Assembly (NCBI GenBank): GCA_002352665.1
Contig: DEIV01000056.1
Span: forward strand, 1-30,193
Direction of reading: 5' to 3'
Source of the DNA: Flavobacteriaceae bacterium UBA2765
GTDB taxonomy: Bacteria > Bacteroidota > Bacteroidia > Flavobacteriales > Flavobacteriaceae
DNA length: 30,193 nt
A model generated the notes under the pieces. It was given only the letters and a program-made list of their open reading frames with translations. It did not search any database and was not told the DNA's origin. Each line of letters starts with the position of its first letter. The stretch's first letter is position 1. Made by a program: the position numbers and the translations under genes. Below are positions 8,226 to 17,223 of the stretch, piece by piece.

Positions 8226-8742
8226 TATTCGTTTTCAAAAGAGGTCTATATAATTAGATGAACTAAAGTTAGTTAAAAATATCTGATTAAAATTTTATAT
8301 CATGTAATTTTTAGGACTAAAATTTATTTTACAGATTTTTTAATTGGTTTTTTTACAATTTGTTATCGTTGAAAAACCTTTTTAACCCTTCTTTGTGTTT
8401 TTTGCCAATTTTAAAAATTAAAAAATTGATAATGAGCTTGTATTTAGTTTGCATAAATTATCAAATTGCAATACTAAATTATCATTTATTATGGGCAAAA
8501 AATTTAATTGCTATAAAATATATTTTAAAATAATAATTTGATATATTTTCATAAAATGTAGAAAATAAGTAAGTTAAAAAAGAAAATATATTATTTTATG
8601 ATCGATTTAATTTTAAAAAATTGAATTTATCATTCAAAATCAACAGGTAAGAGCAGGACAGATATTGAAATTTTGCTCTCTAAATTGTACTAAAATTATT
8701 TTTTATTTGTCAAATTCTATTATTAATTAAAATTTAATTATC
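8226..8742. promoter_or_regulatory. AT-rich divergent intergenic region, 517 bp
   Basis: No coding frame of note is seen on either strand. The region separates two divergent genes, so it should hold both promoters, but no exact TAnnTTTG box was found. Near-misses on the + strand are TTAGTTTG at 8444-8451 and a TATTTG just upstream of 8710, neither with a well-spaced TTG. Long A and T runs make it more AT-rich than the flanking genes, and it may be bent or bound by a regulator. No convincing operator palindrome was seen. Confidence 0.4.
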
Positions 8743-11700
8743 ATGAAAAACTTATTACTTTTAAAAAGTATGTCGCTATTTCTCTTTTTCTTTATAGGAA
8801 TACAATATACAAGTTCACAACAAGCACAAGCTTATAAATATTTGAGACTTACAGTAGATCAACTAGACGATAACAATGGGAGCATAACAAACCCAAATGT
8901 TAAGATTGACAAAATACGATGGATAATGGGAGATACTGAATTTCCTCTTACAGATTTGCATTCTTATATTGATAATACAGATTCTAAAGAGTCAGAAAAT
9001 GATGAGATTTATTTTAAATCATCTTTTAGAAATTTTGGAGACCCACCTTACAAGGTATTCGAAGATGATGATTATGCAACATTTTTCTCAAAGCAAATTA
9101 TAGAAAATGGTATTGTTGTAGGTAATAATTTACCAGTTACATTCACCTTAGAGTTTAAAAAAGCACCTATTTACCCTACAGGTATTTTACTGAGCGTCAT
9201 TCATGGAACAGTGGCAAATTTTCATTGTGAAGGTTCAAATGATGGCTCTAATTGGACATTGTTATATACATCTCCTACGCTAGGGTATAATGATTTTATT
9301 GGACCAGAACGCGATTTTAGTGCTGGTTTTGGGAGTAGCGTACCCGCAGGCCTTGATGTACAGGCTCCAAGTACTCCTTCAGGATTAACTGTTAGTAACA
9401 CAACTGCTGTGGCTACTGATCTGAATTGGAATGCTGCAACAGATAATGGTGTTGGTTTCTTATTTTATGAAATTTATGTAAATGGAGCACTTTGGCAAAC
9501 TAGTAGTTCTAACGCTGCAACGGTTTATGGACTCTCTAAAAATAGTAGCTATAACATTCAAGTTAAAGCAGTTGATGCTTATAATAACAAATCAGTTAGT
9601 AATACAAGCTCTATAAATACTGGAGGTACTTATCCAGAAGCCATTAGAAAAATAGATATTGGAACGGGTGTAGGACTTTCATATAAAATTAATAACGCAG
9701 CAGGCATCTTTAAATCATCAACTTCAAATATTTTTGCCGGTAATTGGCAATCTACTAATCCTGCCGATGGTCCTTTTGCCCAATCATTTATCGATGAGAT
9801 AAAGAAGTTTAGTCATATCCGTTTTATGGATATGGTAGGGACTAATTTTAACAAGATGGAAAACTGGGGAGATAGAATACAGGCGGATAGTCCCAACCAA
9901 CGAGTACCTTATCATGGTACTTATGAAATCATAAATAATGATGTTATGGCTTATGAATGGGCTATATACCTTTGTAACGTTACCAATAGAAATATGTGGA
10001 TAAATGTACCCGCAGAAGCCAATGAAAATTTTGTAAGACAGTTGGCAATATTGATAAAAAATAATCTAAACCCCAACTTAAAGATTTATTTAGAAAATAG
10101 TAATGAAACATGGAATCCCGGATTTCCAGCATTTAGTGCTTATAAAACTAAAGGTGCTGCCCTTGGTTTTGGCAATGTTAATGATAATTCAACCAGTCAT
10201 AAATATATGGTATATAAAACGGTGCGAATATTTGAATGGTTTAAAGATGAATTTAACACAGAAGAGCATAGAATAACCACCGTATTGGCAGGTCAATTAG
10301 GTTCTACAAGTGTGTCTACCAATCATCTTGCCGCATTAAAAGATATTACTGTTTATCCTAATAATGTTCAAATTAATCCGAATAATACTATGCCTGATTT
10401 TTATGGCTTAGCTCCTTATTTTGATCTAAAAGGAATAGAAAGTGAAGACGGTTTTACAAGGATGACACAAAGCATTGATGAAAAAATTGCAATTACACAG
10501 CAGCATTTTAATATCTGGCAAGCTGAAAATATTGCTTTGACTACATATGAAGGAGGTATTCATATGAATAATGGATTGAGAAGCACTTATAGTTTAGATA
10601 AAGGTGTTTACAATACTTATTTATATTATTTAGATCAGTTGGCCCCATATTATGCTGTTTTTACGCATTATTCGTACGTATTTGGTGCTGATAGAGGCAA
10701 TAATTTCGGTGCTGTAGATTATGTGGGTCAACCATCATCTGAAACTCCAAAAGCTAGAGCATTATTAGACTGGATAGATGCTAACAAAAATAATACAGCT
10801 GGTGGAAATGCCCCTCCATTAATTTTTCAAAATCCTGAAGATATTACTGTACCCAATGGAGTTACAGAAGTTTCATTCTCTATTGCTGCTTTAGCTCCGG
10901 TTCAAAGTTATAAATGGTATAAGAATAATACCATTATTAATGGAGCAATCTCTAACCAATATGTAACCGAGAGGATCAGTTTGTCCGATAATGGCACACA
11001 GTATAAAGCAGATGCCATTAACTCATTTGGCTCTAACCAGAGTGCGGCTGCTACATTAACAGTTACCAATCATCATTTAGATATTTCTAAAACTTCTAGT
11101 GCTCCTATAATTGATGGCACTATAGATAATCTTTGGGGAAACATTTCATCGCAAGAAATAGCCAATGCAAATAAAGGTACCACTTCAGGAAATACAGATC
11201 TTTCAGGTAATTTTAAAATCACATGGGATGCAAATAAAGTATATCTTCTGGTACAAGTTACGGATGATGTTAAAGTAAAAGATGCTACAGGTACTAACCC
11301 TGAGAAGTATAATTTTGATGGTATTGAAATTTACTTTAATGATGATAATGCATATACCGATACTTATAATAATGATGCACAATATGTTTACAATTGGGAA
11401 GGTAGTATCCATGCATTTTCAGGAAATAAACCAACTGCAGGTATTAATGTAGCTCAGACAAATACAACTAATGGTTATATATTGGAACTGGCTATACCAT
11501 GGAGTAATATAGCTGTATCCGCCCAAAATGGGAATTTTTTAGGTTTTGATATAATGATAAATGATAATGATGTTCAGGGTTCATCTCAAGCTAATGAAAA
11601 GAAATCTTGGCATACATTAATCAATGATTCATGGAAAGACCCTAGAGAATTTGCTTCTGTAAAATTAACTGATGGTACTCAACCAGGCACAGCTCCAACA

Positions 11701-13359
11701 ATCACATCACAGCCTAGTAATGTATCAGTTAATGCAGGTAGCAATGCTTCATTTTCAGTAACCGCATCTGGTAGTGGTTTAAGTTACCAATGGTTTAAAG
11801 ATGCTACGGCTATAAGTGGAGCAATTAACAATAATTTCACGATAAATTCTGTTACTACCGCAGATGCAGGTGATTACCATGTGGTTGTCACTAATGCAGA
11901 AGGTTCAGTAACCAGTAGTATAGCTACATTGTCAATTAATAGTAATCCAGGATCAGGGTATCGTTATCTTAAAATCACATTAACAGACTATAATAATTTA
12001 AAACTTCTGGAAGCTGACTGGTTGAATAATTCAGGATCAGTTCCTGCAGTAGCTTTGACTTCAAATAATTCATCAGGAGTAATTGTAACCGAAGGAAATT
12101 TTAGTGTTTATGATGATTCTTATACAAGTGCTACGGGTCAATGGATAGGATCAGGAACAGCACCAAATTCAATTACTATTGATTTAGGCAGTAGTTCGGC
12201 ATCACCAAATGCTATAAAATTGCATAAATGGTCATGGGCAGCTATAAATGCTTTTAGAGCAGAAGGTTCAAATGATGGCACTAGCTGGGATTTACTACTA
12301 AGTGAGACTAATGCTAATGGAGCATTTAGTGCCTCTAGTGTTGGCTCTGGTGTAACCGAAGCTACTTTTAATTTTTCAACATCATCTACAGCTCCGACAA
12401 TTACATCACAACCAAGTAATGTTACTGTAGGTCCTGGAAGCAATGCTACATTTTCGGTAACCGCAACGGGTAACGGATTGACATACCAATGGTTTAAAGA
12501 TGCTACTGCTATTGGTGGAGCAACTAACAATAATTTCACGATAAATTCTGTTACTACCGCAGATGCAGGTGATTACCATGTAGTTGTCGCTAATGCAGAA
12601 GGTTCAGTATCCAGTATCACGGCTATTTTAACTGTAACAGGTTACCGTTACCTTAAGTTTACTGTAAATGACTATAACAACTTTTCTATTCGTGAAATTG
12701 ATTGGGTGACTGCTAATGGTTTTGTTCCATCAAGTGCGATGACTTCAAATAATTCGTCAGGAGCAATAGCCTCAAACACTGAAGGTTGGTCAAATGCATA
12801 TACAGTTTTCGATGAAATCTATGACAACAATGGTTATTGGATTGGTAACGGCACAACACCAAAGTATGTCACAATAGATTTGGGAAGTAATTCTGTGGCA
12901 CCAACTGCAATAAAAATTTATAAATCAGGTTGGGCTACTTTAAATGGTTTTAAAGCAGAAGGAACTAATAACTTATCAGGTAGTTGGGATTTGTTACTAA
13001 GCGAGACTAATGCCAATGGAGCATTTACTACATCTAGTACTGCGGCAAATGTAGTGGAGGCTACATTTGCTTTTAATAGTACAGCTGCTAAAGCCAATAA
13101 TACGAAAGTTGATTTAGATGATATTAAGGTGTTTCCAAACCCGGTAATTAGATTTTTAAAGATCAATGTACCAACTAACGTGAATGGTAAATTGATGATG
13201 AGTTTAACAAGTATAACCGGAAAATTAATTTTCAGAAAAGAGTTGAGACCTAATGATAATATTAGTCAAATAGATTTTTCAAGGCTTGCCAGCGGATTGT
13301 ATTTGCTAGAATTTAGAGACAATCAAAATGTAAGTCAACATAAAATTATTAAACAGTAA
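8743..13359 (+). CDS. Secreted multidomain carbohydrate-active protein with GH-A-like core and T9SS sorting domain
   Basis: 1538 residues. Sec signal peptide about 1-25. Modules in order: discoidin-like (about 31-200), Fn3 (207-293), a catalytic-looking region (300-686), Ig-like (691-771), CBM9-like (779-975, starting near 'SAPIIDGTIDNLWG'), Ig (984-1066), discoidin-like (1072-1215), Ig (1217-1299), discoidin-like (1300-1449), and a Por/T9SS type A tail (1456-1538, with 'FPNP' and a final 'HKIIKQ'). In the core, E455 in 'LENSNETWN' and E603 in 'TTYEGGIHM' are 148 residues apart, as expected for the acid/base and nucleophile of a clan GH-A barrel; hydrolase activity is inferred and no GH family is assigned. 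The T9SS tail points to the outer membrane surface or medium. The modules probably bind polysaccharide. It is transcribed alone, ending in a strong terminator. Confidence 0.85.
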   Translation: MKNLLLLKSMSLFLFFFIGIQYTSSQQAQAYKYLRLTVDQLDDNNGSITNPNVKIDKIRWIMGDTEFPLTDLHSYIDNTDSKESENDEIYFKSSFRNFGDPPYKVFEDDDYATFFSKQIIENGIVVGNNLPVTFTLEFKKAPIYPTGILLSVIHGTVANFHCEGSNDGSNWTLLYTSPTLGYNDFIGPERDFSAGFGSSVPAGLDVQAPSTPSGLTVSNTTAVATDLNWNAATDNGVGFLFYEIYVNGALWQTSSSNAATVYGLSKNSSYNIQVKAVDAYNNKSVSNTSSINTGGTYPEAIRKIDIGTGVGLSYKINNAAGIFKSSTSNIFAGNWQSTNPADGPFAQSFIDEIKKFSHIRFMDMVGTNFNKMENWGDRIQADSPNQRVPYHGTYEIINNDVMAYEWAIYLCNVTNRNMWINVPAEANENFVRQLAILIKNNLNPNLKIYLENSNETWNPGFPAFSAYKTKGAALGFGNVNDNSTSHKYMVYKTVRIFEWFKDEFNTEEHRITTVLAGQLGSTSVSTNHLAALKDITVYPNNVQINPNNTMPDFYGLAPYFDLKGIESEDGFTRMTQSIDEKIAITQQHFNIWQAENIALTTYEGGIHMNNGLRSTYSLDKGVYNTYLYYLDQLAPYYAVFTHYSYVFGADRGNNFGAVDYVGQPSSETPKARALLDWIDANKNNTAGGNAPPLIFQNPEDITVPNGVTEVSFSIAALAPVQSYKWYKNNTIINGAISNQYVTERISLSDNGTQYKADAINSFGSNQSAAATLTVTNHHLDISKTSSAPIIDGTIDNLWGNISSQEIANANKGTTSGNTDLSGNFKITWDANKVYLLVQVTDDVKVKDATGTNPEKYNFDGIEIYFNDDNAYTDTYNNDAQYVYNWEGSIHAFSGNKPTAGINVAQTNTTNGYILELAIPWSNIAVSAQNGNFLGFDIMINDNDVQGSSQANEKKSWHTLINDSWKDPREFASVKLTDGTQPGTAPTITSQPSNVSVNAGSNASFSVTASGSGLSYQWFKDATAISGAINNNFTINSVTTADAGDYHVVVTNAEGSVTSSIATLSINSNPGSGYRYLKITLTDYNNLKLLEADWLNNSGSVPAVALTSNNSSGVIVTEGNFSVYDDSYTSATGQWIGSGTAPNSITIDLGSSSASPNAIKLHKWSWAAINAFRAEGSNDGTSWDLLLSETNANGAFSASSVGSGVTEATFNFSTSSTAPTITSQPSNVTVGPGSNATFSVTATGNGLTYQWFKDATAIGGATNNNFTINSVTTADAGDYHVVVANAEGSVSSITAILTVTGYRYLKFTVNDYNNFSIREIDWVTANGFVPSSAMTSNNSSGAIASNTEGWSNAYTVFDEIYDNNGYWIGNGTTPKYVTIDLGSNSVAPTAIKIYKSGWATLNGFKAEGTNNLSGSWDLLLSETNANGAFTTSSTAANVVEATFAFNSTAAKANNTKVDLDDIKVFPNPVIRFLKINVPTNVNGKLMMSLTSITGKLIFRKELRPNDNISQIDFSRLASGLYLLEFRDNQNVSQHKIIKQ
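11692..13089 (+). repeat. Two tandem 699-bp coding repeats (Ig plus discoidin-like module)
   Basis: The unit starting at 11692 (residue 984) is repeated at 12391 (residue 1217), an offset of 699 bp or 233 codons. Stretches in the Ig part are almost identical at DNA level: from 11826 and from 12525 more than 50 bases match without change, including synonymous positions. The discoidin parts are more diverged but keep 'GYRYLK', 'SNNSSG' and 'LLLSETNANGAF'. This is an in-frame duplication of a binding module, with the Ig segment either younger or homogenised by gene conversion. Confidence 0.9.
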
Positions 13360-13383
13360 AAAATAATTATTGAAATTCTTTTT

Positions 13384-13416
13384 AGCTCCTTGAGATTATT
13401 TTCAAGGAGCTTTTTT
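13384..13416 (+). terminator. Strong rho-independent terminator after the 1538-residue protein
   Basis: AGCTCCTTGA (13384-13393) and TCAAGGAGCT (13402-13411) form a perfect 10-bp stem with an 8-base loop, followed by a run of T to 13416. It starts 25 bases after the stop codon and separates this transcript from the next cluster. Confidence 0.92.
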
Positions 13417-13507
13417 ATTTATGGAGTTTTCAGATAGTTTTTTATAACAGGATAGCACAGGATAATTCCTCATCATTTATAACTTACTATTGTAAAGTAT
13501 ATCTTGT

Positions 13508-13515
13508 TATATTTG
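13508..13515 (+). promoter_or_regulatory. Candidate Bacteroidota -7 box for the dioxygenase-to-GH88 cluster
   Basis: TATATTTG is an exact match to the TAnnTTTG -7 consensus of Bacteroidota housekeeping promoters, 30 bases before the ATG at 13546 and downstream of a strong terminator. A TTG at 13490-13492 could be the -33 element, but the spacing (15 bases) is shorter than usual. The position makes it the best candidate to drive the genes that follow. Confidence 0.45.
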
Positions 13516-13545
13516 ATATATAAATAGTTAAATTAATTAATTACA

Positions 13546-14370
13546 ATGAACAATACTTTATCCGCAACACAAATAGCATCCTATAGGAAAAATGGATTTT
13601 TAATTCTAGATGATTTTTTAAATCCTGAAGAAGTTTTACAATGGAAAAATAGTATTGATAAAGCGGTCTCAGACAGGCAAGGACAAAAATTCCCACATTC
13701 TAAAATAAAAACAGGCGAATCTGATGGTATAAATAAAGATGCAGAATATTTTGGTAAAGTATTCGACCAAATTGTTAATCTTTGGATGACCGATGATGCG
13801 GTTAAAGCACTAATGTTTGACAAAAGAATTGGTAAAATGGCTACTGATTTAGCTCAAGTAGACGGCATTAGAATATGGCATGACCAATCTCTAATTAAAC
13901 AACCTTGGGGAAATCCAACAGCTTGGCATTTAGACACCCCTTTTTGGTCTTTTGACCATCGTGAAGCGATGAGTATTTGGGTGGCTTTAGAAGATGTAAC
14001 CTTACAAAACGGATGTTTGTATTTTATGCCGGAATCTAATCAAGTTACCGGTTTTATTGAACCGGGTATTGGGGCTAATATGGGAGATATTTTTGCGACT
14101 TATCCTAAGTATAGATCCAAAGAACCCGTCGCCTCCGTTATTAAAGCTGGGAGCTGTTCGTTTCATAACGGTCTCACCATTCATGCAGCAGGAGTTAATA
14201 TGACACCATATACAAGAAAAGCAATGACCTGTGCTTATATGCCAGATGGCAGTGTTTTTAATGGAAAGAAAAATGTACTTCCCGATGATTATTTTAAAAC
14301 GTTAAAAATAGGAGATGTTTTAAATAATGAGAAACAAAACCCATTGATTTATCATAAAAATTGGGATTGA
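13546..14370 (+). CDS. Phytanoyl-CoA dioxygenase (PhyH)-family Fe(II)/2-oxoglutarate oxygenase
   Basis: 274 residues with a double-stranded beta-helix oxygenase pattern. The iron triad is visible as H128-x-D130 in 'AWHLDTPFW' plus distal H213 in 'FHNGLTIHAAGVN', with R224, 11 residues later, as the 2-oxoglutarate anchor; the H-to-R spacing matches PhyH. The fold and cofactors are thus well supported. The substrate is unknown: family members hydroxylate lipids, small metabolites and other ligands. No signal peptide, so cytoplasmic. It is the first gene after a strong terminator and a candidate promoter, and its stop (TGA 14368-14370) overlaps the start of the creatininase gene by one base, so the two are translationally coupled and probably act on the same compound. 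A sugar derivative from the polysaccharide is the likely substrate, as inference. Confidence 0.85.
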   Translation: MNNTLSATQIASYRKNGFLILDDFLNPEEVLQWKNSIDKAVSDRQGQKFPHSKIKTGESDGINKDAEYFGKVFDQIVNLWMTDDAVKALMFDKRIGKMATDLAQVDGIRIWHDQSLIKQPWGNPTAWHLDTPFWSFDHREAMSIWVALEDVTLQNGCLYFMPESNQVTGFIEPGIGANMGDIFATYPKYRSKEPVASVIKAGSCSFHNGLTIHAAGVNMTPYTRKAMTCAYMPDGSVFNGKKNVLPDDYFKTLKIGDVLNNEKQNPLIYHKNWD

Positions 14371-15080
14371 TGAAAAAAAAAAATAAAGAGGTAGTTTATG
14401 ATAGAATGCGTCCTAAACAAATTGAAGAAATTCTAATTGAAAGGCCCATAGCTTACTTACCTTGGGGAGCTATTGAATATCATGGTAATCATAACCCTAC
14501 AGGTTTAGACACTATAAAAGCGTTTCATTTATGTATAGATTTAGCTAAAAAAGTTGGCGGACTTGTATTACCACCAATAAGTTTAGCAGCAAACTTAATA
14601 AAATCGTACCCCGGAGTTAATTTTCCTAAGCATTCTTTAGAATTTTCTGAAAAATTAATTAGATCAATATGTCAAGAATATTTTGAACAACTGGTTGAAC
14701 AAGAATTTAAAATAGTTGTGTTGCTCTCAGGGCATGCTGGTGAACCACATCTTCAAATATTAAGAGATGTGGCCGATGAATTCAATAAAAAATATCCTAA
14801 TAATTATTTTTGGGCTTTGGCTGAATTTGACGTTTTGCCAGATGATTTGTTAGTAGCCAATCATTCAGCTTTAGGTGAAACTTCATTGCAATTATATTAT
14901 GCTGCTGAAACTGTAGATTTAGAAAGTTTGCCAAAAGACAGAGAAATTAGTTTAGAAATTGACGCTGTTTCTGGTGATGATCCAAGACCATCAAATTCAA
15001 TTCGAGGAAAAAAAATAGCCGATACATTTGTGAAAAATGCTTCTGAAAAGTTATCAATTTTAATAGAAAAGTACATTTAA
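14370..15080 (+). CDS. Creatininase-family metal-dependent hydrolase
   Basis: 236 residues from the ATG at 14370, chosen over an upstream in-frame TTG at 14361 because the ATG overlaps the previous stop as TGATG. The creatininase fold is shown by 'LPWGAIEYHGNH' (E36, H38), 'GLDT' (D47), 'LSGHAGEPH' (H122) and 'NHSALGETS' (H165, E170), which line up with the metal and active-site residues of the family. Family members hydrolyse cyclic amides (creatinine), or C-C bonds in a cyclic ketone (3-dehydro-scyllo-inosose hydrolase, IolN), or act in cofactor maturation (MftE). Which applies here cannot be read from the sequence. With an oxygenase upstream and an aldo/keto reductase three bases downstream, a ring-opening step on an oxidised sugar or cyclitol is plausible. 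Cytoplasmic. Confidence 0.82.
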   Translation: MKKKNKEVVYDRMRPKQIEEILIERPIAYLPWGAIEYHGNHNPTGLDTIKAFHLCIDLAKKVGGLVLPPISLAANLIKSYPGVNFPKHSLEFSEKLIRSICQEYFEQLVEQEFKIVVLLSGHAGEPHLQILRDVADEFNKKYPNNYFWALAEFDVLPDDLLVANHSALGETSLQLYYAAETVDLESLPKDREISLEIDAVSGDDPRPSNSIRGKKIADTFVKNASEKLSILIEKYI

Positions 15081-15083
15081 AAG

Positions 15084-16046
15084 ATGAAGTATAGAAGATT
15101 AGGTAGAACAGATTTGAATATTAGCGAAATTAGTTTAGGTACATGGGCATTTGGAAACAATGTTTATGGAGGTGTTGATGAAAAAGATGGGATAAATACT
15201 ATTCATGCAGGGATAGATTTAGGAGTTAATATCTTTGATACTGCACCTCAGTATGGTACAGATAAACAAGACGGAGTAGCTGAAATTGTACTAGGTAAAG
15301 CATTAAAAAGTAAGCGAGATAAAGTACATATTTCGTCAAAATTTGGTAGAAATCCTTGTATAGAAGGAGGAAGATCTTTGTTTTATAAAACGAGAGTAAT
15401 CGAATCTGTTGAAGAAAGTTTGAAACGATTACAAACCGATTACATAGATGTGCTTTTTTTCCATTCACCATTTTCGCCAGATGAAATTAAAGATGATGTC
15501 TGGGAAGGAATTGAACAAGTAAAAAAACAAGGAAAAGTTCGTTTTGTAGGGCATTCAATATCTATGTTTCACCAAACTGAACAGATGGCAAGAAAATGGG
15601 CCAACGAAAATAAAATTGATGTAATTCAAGTAGTGTTGAGTTTGATGAATAGAGAATCGCAGCAATTAATTGAAGAATTACAAGAATACTCAATAGGTGT
15701 ATTTGCAAGAGAATGTTTAGCCAATGGGTTTTTATCTGGATCCATTACAAAAGAAACAGTCTTTGCTAAAGGAACGTTGAATGCTCGTTATTCTAAAAAA
15801 GAATTAGCCGAAAGAGTTGACCAAGTAAATGCTTTTAAATTTTTAATGCGAGATGACATTACTAATATGCCACAAGCGGCACTTCGTTGGGTGTTAGATC
15901 AAAAAGGGATATCAACAGTATTATCCGGAGCAAAGAATATGTTTGAATTAAAAGGAGCAATTTCTGCTTCTAATGCCAGTCCTTTTACAAATGCAGAATT
16001 AAAACGAGCAAAAGAAGTATTAAAGAAAGATTTTGAAGCAGCTTAA
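15084..16046 (+). CDS. Aldo/keto reductase
   Basis: 320 residues, the normal AKR length. The N-terminal 'MKYRRLGRTDLNISEISLGT' start and catalytic tetrad are clear: D52 in 'NIFDTAPQYG', Y57, K86 in 'ISSKFG', H127 in 'FFHSP'. 'STVLSGAKN' near the C-terminus fits the NADP-phosphate-binding region. Such enzymes interconvert aldehydes or ketones and alcohols with NAD(P)H; some in this branch act as L-fucose, L-galactose or D-threo-aldose 1-dehydrogenases, oxidising sugars to lactones. The substrate here is not known. It starts three bases after the creatininase gene, and the rhamnose transporter RhaT follows after 67 bases, so a sugar or sugar-derived substrate is likely. Cytoplasmic. Confidence 0.88.
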   Translation: MKYRRLGRTDLNISEISLGTWAFGNNVYGGVDEKDGINTIHAGIDLGVNIFDTAPQYGTDKQDGVAEIVLGKALKSKRDKVHISSKFGRNPCIEGGRSLFYKTRVIESVEESLKRLQTDYIDVLFFHSPFSPDEIKDDVWEGIEQVKKQGKVRFVGHSISMFHQTEQMARKWANENKIDVIQVVLSLMNRESQQLIEELQEYSIGVFARECLANGFLSGSITKETVFAKGTLNARYSKKELAERVDQVNAFKFLMRDDITNMPQAALRWVLDQKGISTVLSGAKNMFELKGAISASNASPFTNAELKRAKEVLKKDFEAA

Positions 16047-16113
16047 TAAGTGATTAAGATATTGAGGTATTGAGAAAACCCTATTAACCAAAAAAGCAAT
16101 AACTAAAAAATTT

Positions 16114-17151
16114 ATGGGAGCAATCATCGGATTATTATTACACGCCATTGGGGGCTTTGCCGCAGGTAGTTTTTACATTCCATTTAAACTTATAAAAAAA
16201 TGGTCTTGGGAAACCTCTTGGCTGGTATTAGGTTTTGCCGCTTGGATTTTTGCTCCGATAATAATGGCTTGGTTCACTGTACCAAATTTATGGGAAGTTT
16301 TAGGAGCAGCAGATTTTGAAACTAAACGCTACACTTTTCTTTTTGGAATGCTTTGGGGCATTGGAGGATTAACTTTTGGTTTGGCCATGCGTTATTTAGG
16401 AATTGGATTAGGAATGGCAGTGGCTCTTGGTTTTACTGCGGCATTTGGCACCTTAATTCCACCCATATATTATGGCACTTTTTCAGAATTGTTGCAAACA
16501 AAAGGAGGGTTGATTGTTTTAATAGGTGTGTTAGTTAGCCTTATCGGAATTGCTATTGCAGGGAAAGCTGGCGTCCTTAAAGAAAAGGACTTAAACGTAG
16601 AACAACAAAAAGAAGCTGTTGAAGAATTTAACCTGTCTAAAGGTATGATAATAGCTATTGTGTCAGGAATTTTAAGTGCTTGTTTTGCATTCGGTTTAGC
16701 TGCTGGAAAACCTATTGCCGAAGAAGCATTAAAATTTGGAGTGAAAGATATTTTTCAGAATAATGCCGTATTGGTTTGGATACTTTGGGGAGGTTTTTTA
16801 ACTAATTTTATTTGGACAATTGCATTGAGTTTTAAGAATAGTACTTTTGGCGACTTTACTGATAAATCAATTCCTAATAAACCTAAAAATTATATTTTGG
16901 CTATTGCCGGAGGTGTAACATGGTATTTTCAATTTTTCTTTTATGGAATGGGTACCACATTTTTAGGGGAAAAATATGAATTTGCTAGTTGGGCCTTGCA
17001 TATGGCATTTATTATATTATTTAGTACACTTTGGGGATTGTATTTTAAGGAATGGAAAGGCGTTTCTAAAAAAACAATGCGAACACTTTGGATTGGTTTA
17101 ATAGTAATTATTTTTTCTACAATTATCATAGGAATCGGAAACAGTATGTAG
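16114..17151 (+). CDS. rhaT: L-rhamnose/proton symporter RhaT
   Basis: 345 residues, about ten hydrophobic segments, matching E. coli RhaT length. The N-terminus 'GAIIGLLLHAIGGFAAGSFY' followed by 'PFKLIKKWSWETSWL' closely resembles the E. coli protein (as recalled, 'FYAPFKKVKKWSWETMW'). It imports L-rhamnose, and in E. coli also L-lyxose, with H+ across the inner membrane. In this cluster it would take up rhamnose released by the GH78 enzyme encoded further down, feeding the isomerase/kinase/aldolase operon at the left of the window. It sits 67 bases after the aldo/keto reductase without a visible terminator, so it is probably co-transcribed with the trio, which ties that trio to rhamnose or its derivatives. 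Confidence 0.93.
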   Translation: MGAIIGLLLHAIGGFAAGSFYIPFKLIKKWSWETSWLVLGFAAWIFAPIIMAWFTVPNLWEVLGAADFETKRYTFLFGMLWGIGGLTFGLAMRYLGIGLGMAVALGFTAAFGTLIPPIYYGTFSELLQTKGGLIVLIGVLVSLIGIAIAGKAGVLKEKDLNVEQQKEAVEEFNLSKGMIIAIVSGILSACFAFGLAAGKPIAEEALKFGVKDIFQNNAVLVWILWGGFLTNFIWTIALSFKNSTFGDFTDKSIPNKPKNYILAIAGGVTWYFQFFFYGMGTTFLGEKYEFASWALHMAFIILFSTLWGLYFKEWKGVSKKTMRTLWIGLIVIIFSTIIIGIGNSM

Positions 17152-17185
17152 TCTTAAGTTGGATGGCCAAAATTCCAAAATTTGT

Positions 17186-17213
17186 AATAAATAGTCAAAT
17201 AAGTGTATTTATT
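17186..17213 (+). other. AT-only inverted repeat before the esterase fusion
   Basis: AATAAATA (17186-17193) and TATTTATT (17206-17213) are perfect inverted repeats with a 12-base spacer, ending 10 bases before the ATG at 17224; two further G-U pairs could extend the stem in RNA. It could be an operator or a leader hairpin, but in AT-rich DNA such repeats also occur by chance. Confidence 0.3.
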
Positions 17214-17223
17214 GTCTAAATAA

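Noticed and set aside
8444..8451. TTAGTTTG as promoter of the 1538-residue protein
   Set aside because: One mismatch to TAnnTTTG, no well-spaced TTG, and almost 300 bases from the ATG in very AT-rich DNA.
12138..12539. 133-codon minus-strand frame inside the 1538-residue gene
   Set aside because: It lies opposite a repeated Ig/discoidin coding region; its composition mirrors the plus-strand codons, with no leader or promoter.
14361..15080. TTG start at 14361 for the creatininase-family gene
   Set aside because: The ATG at 14370 overlaps the previous stop as TGATG, a standard coupled start, and fits the family N-terminus.
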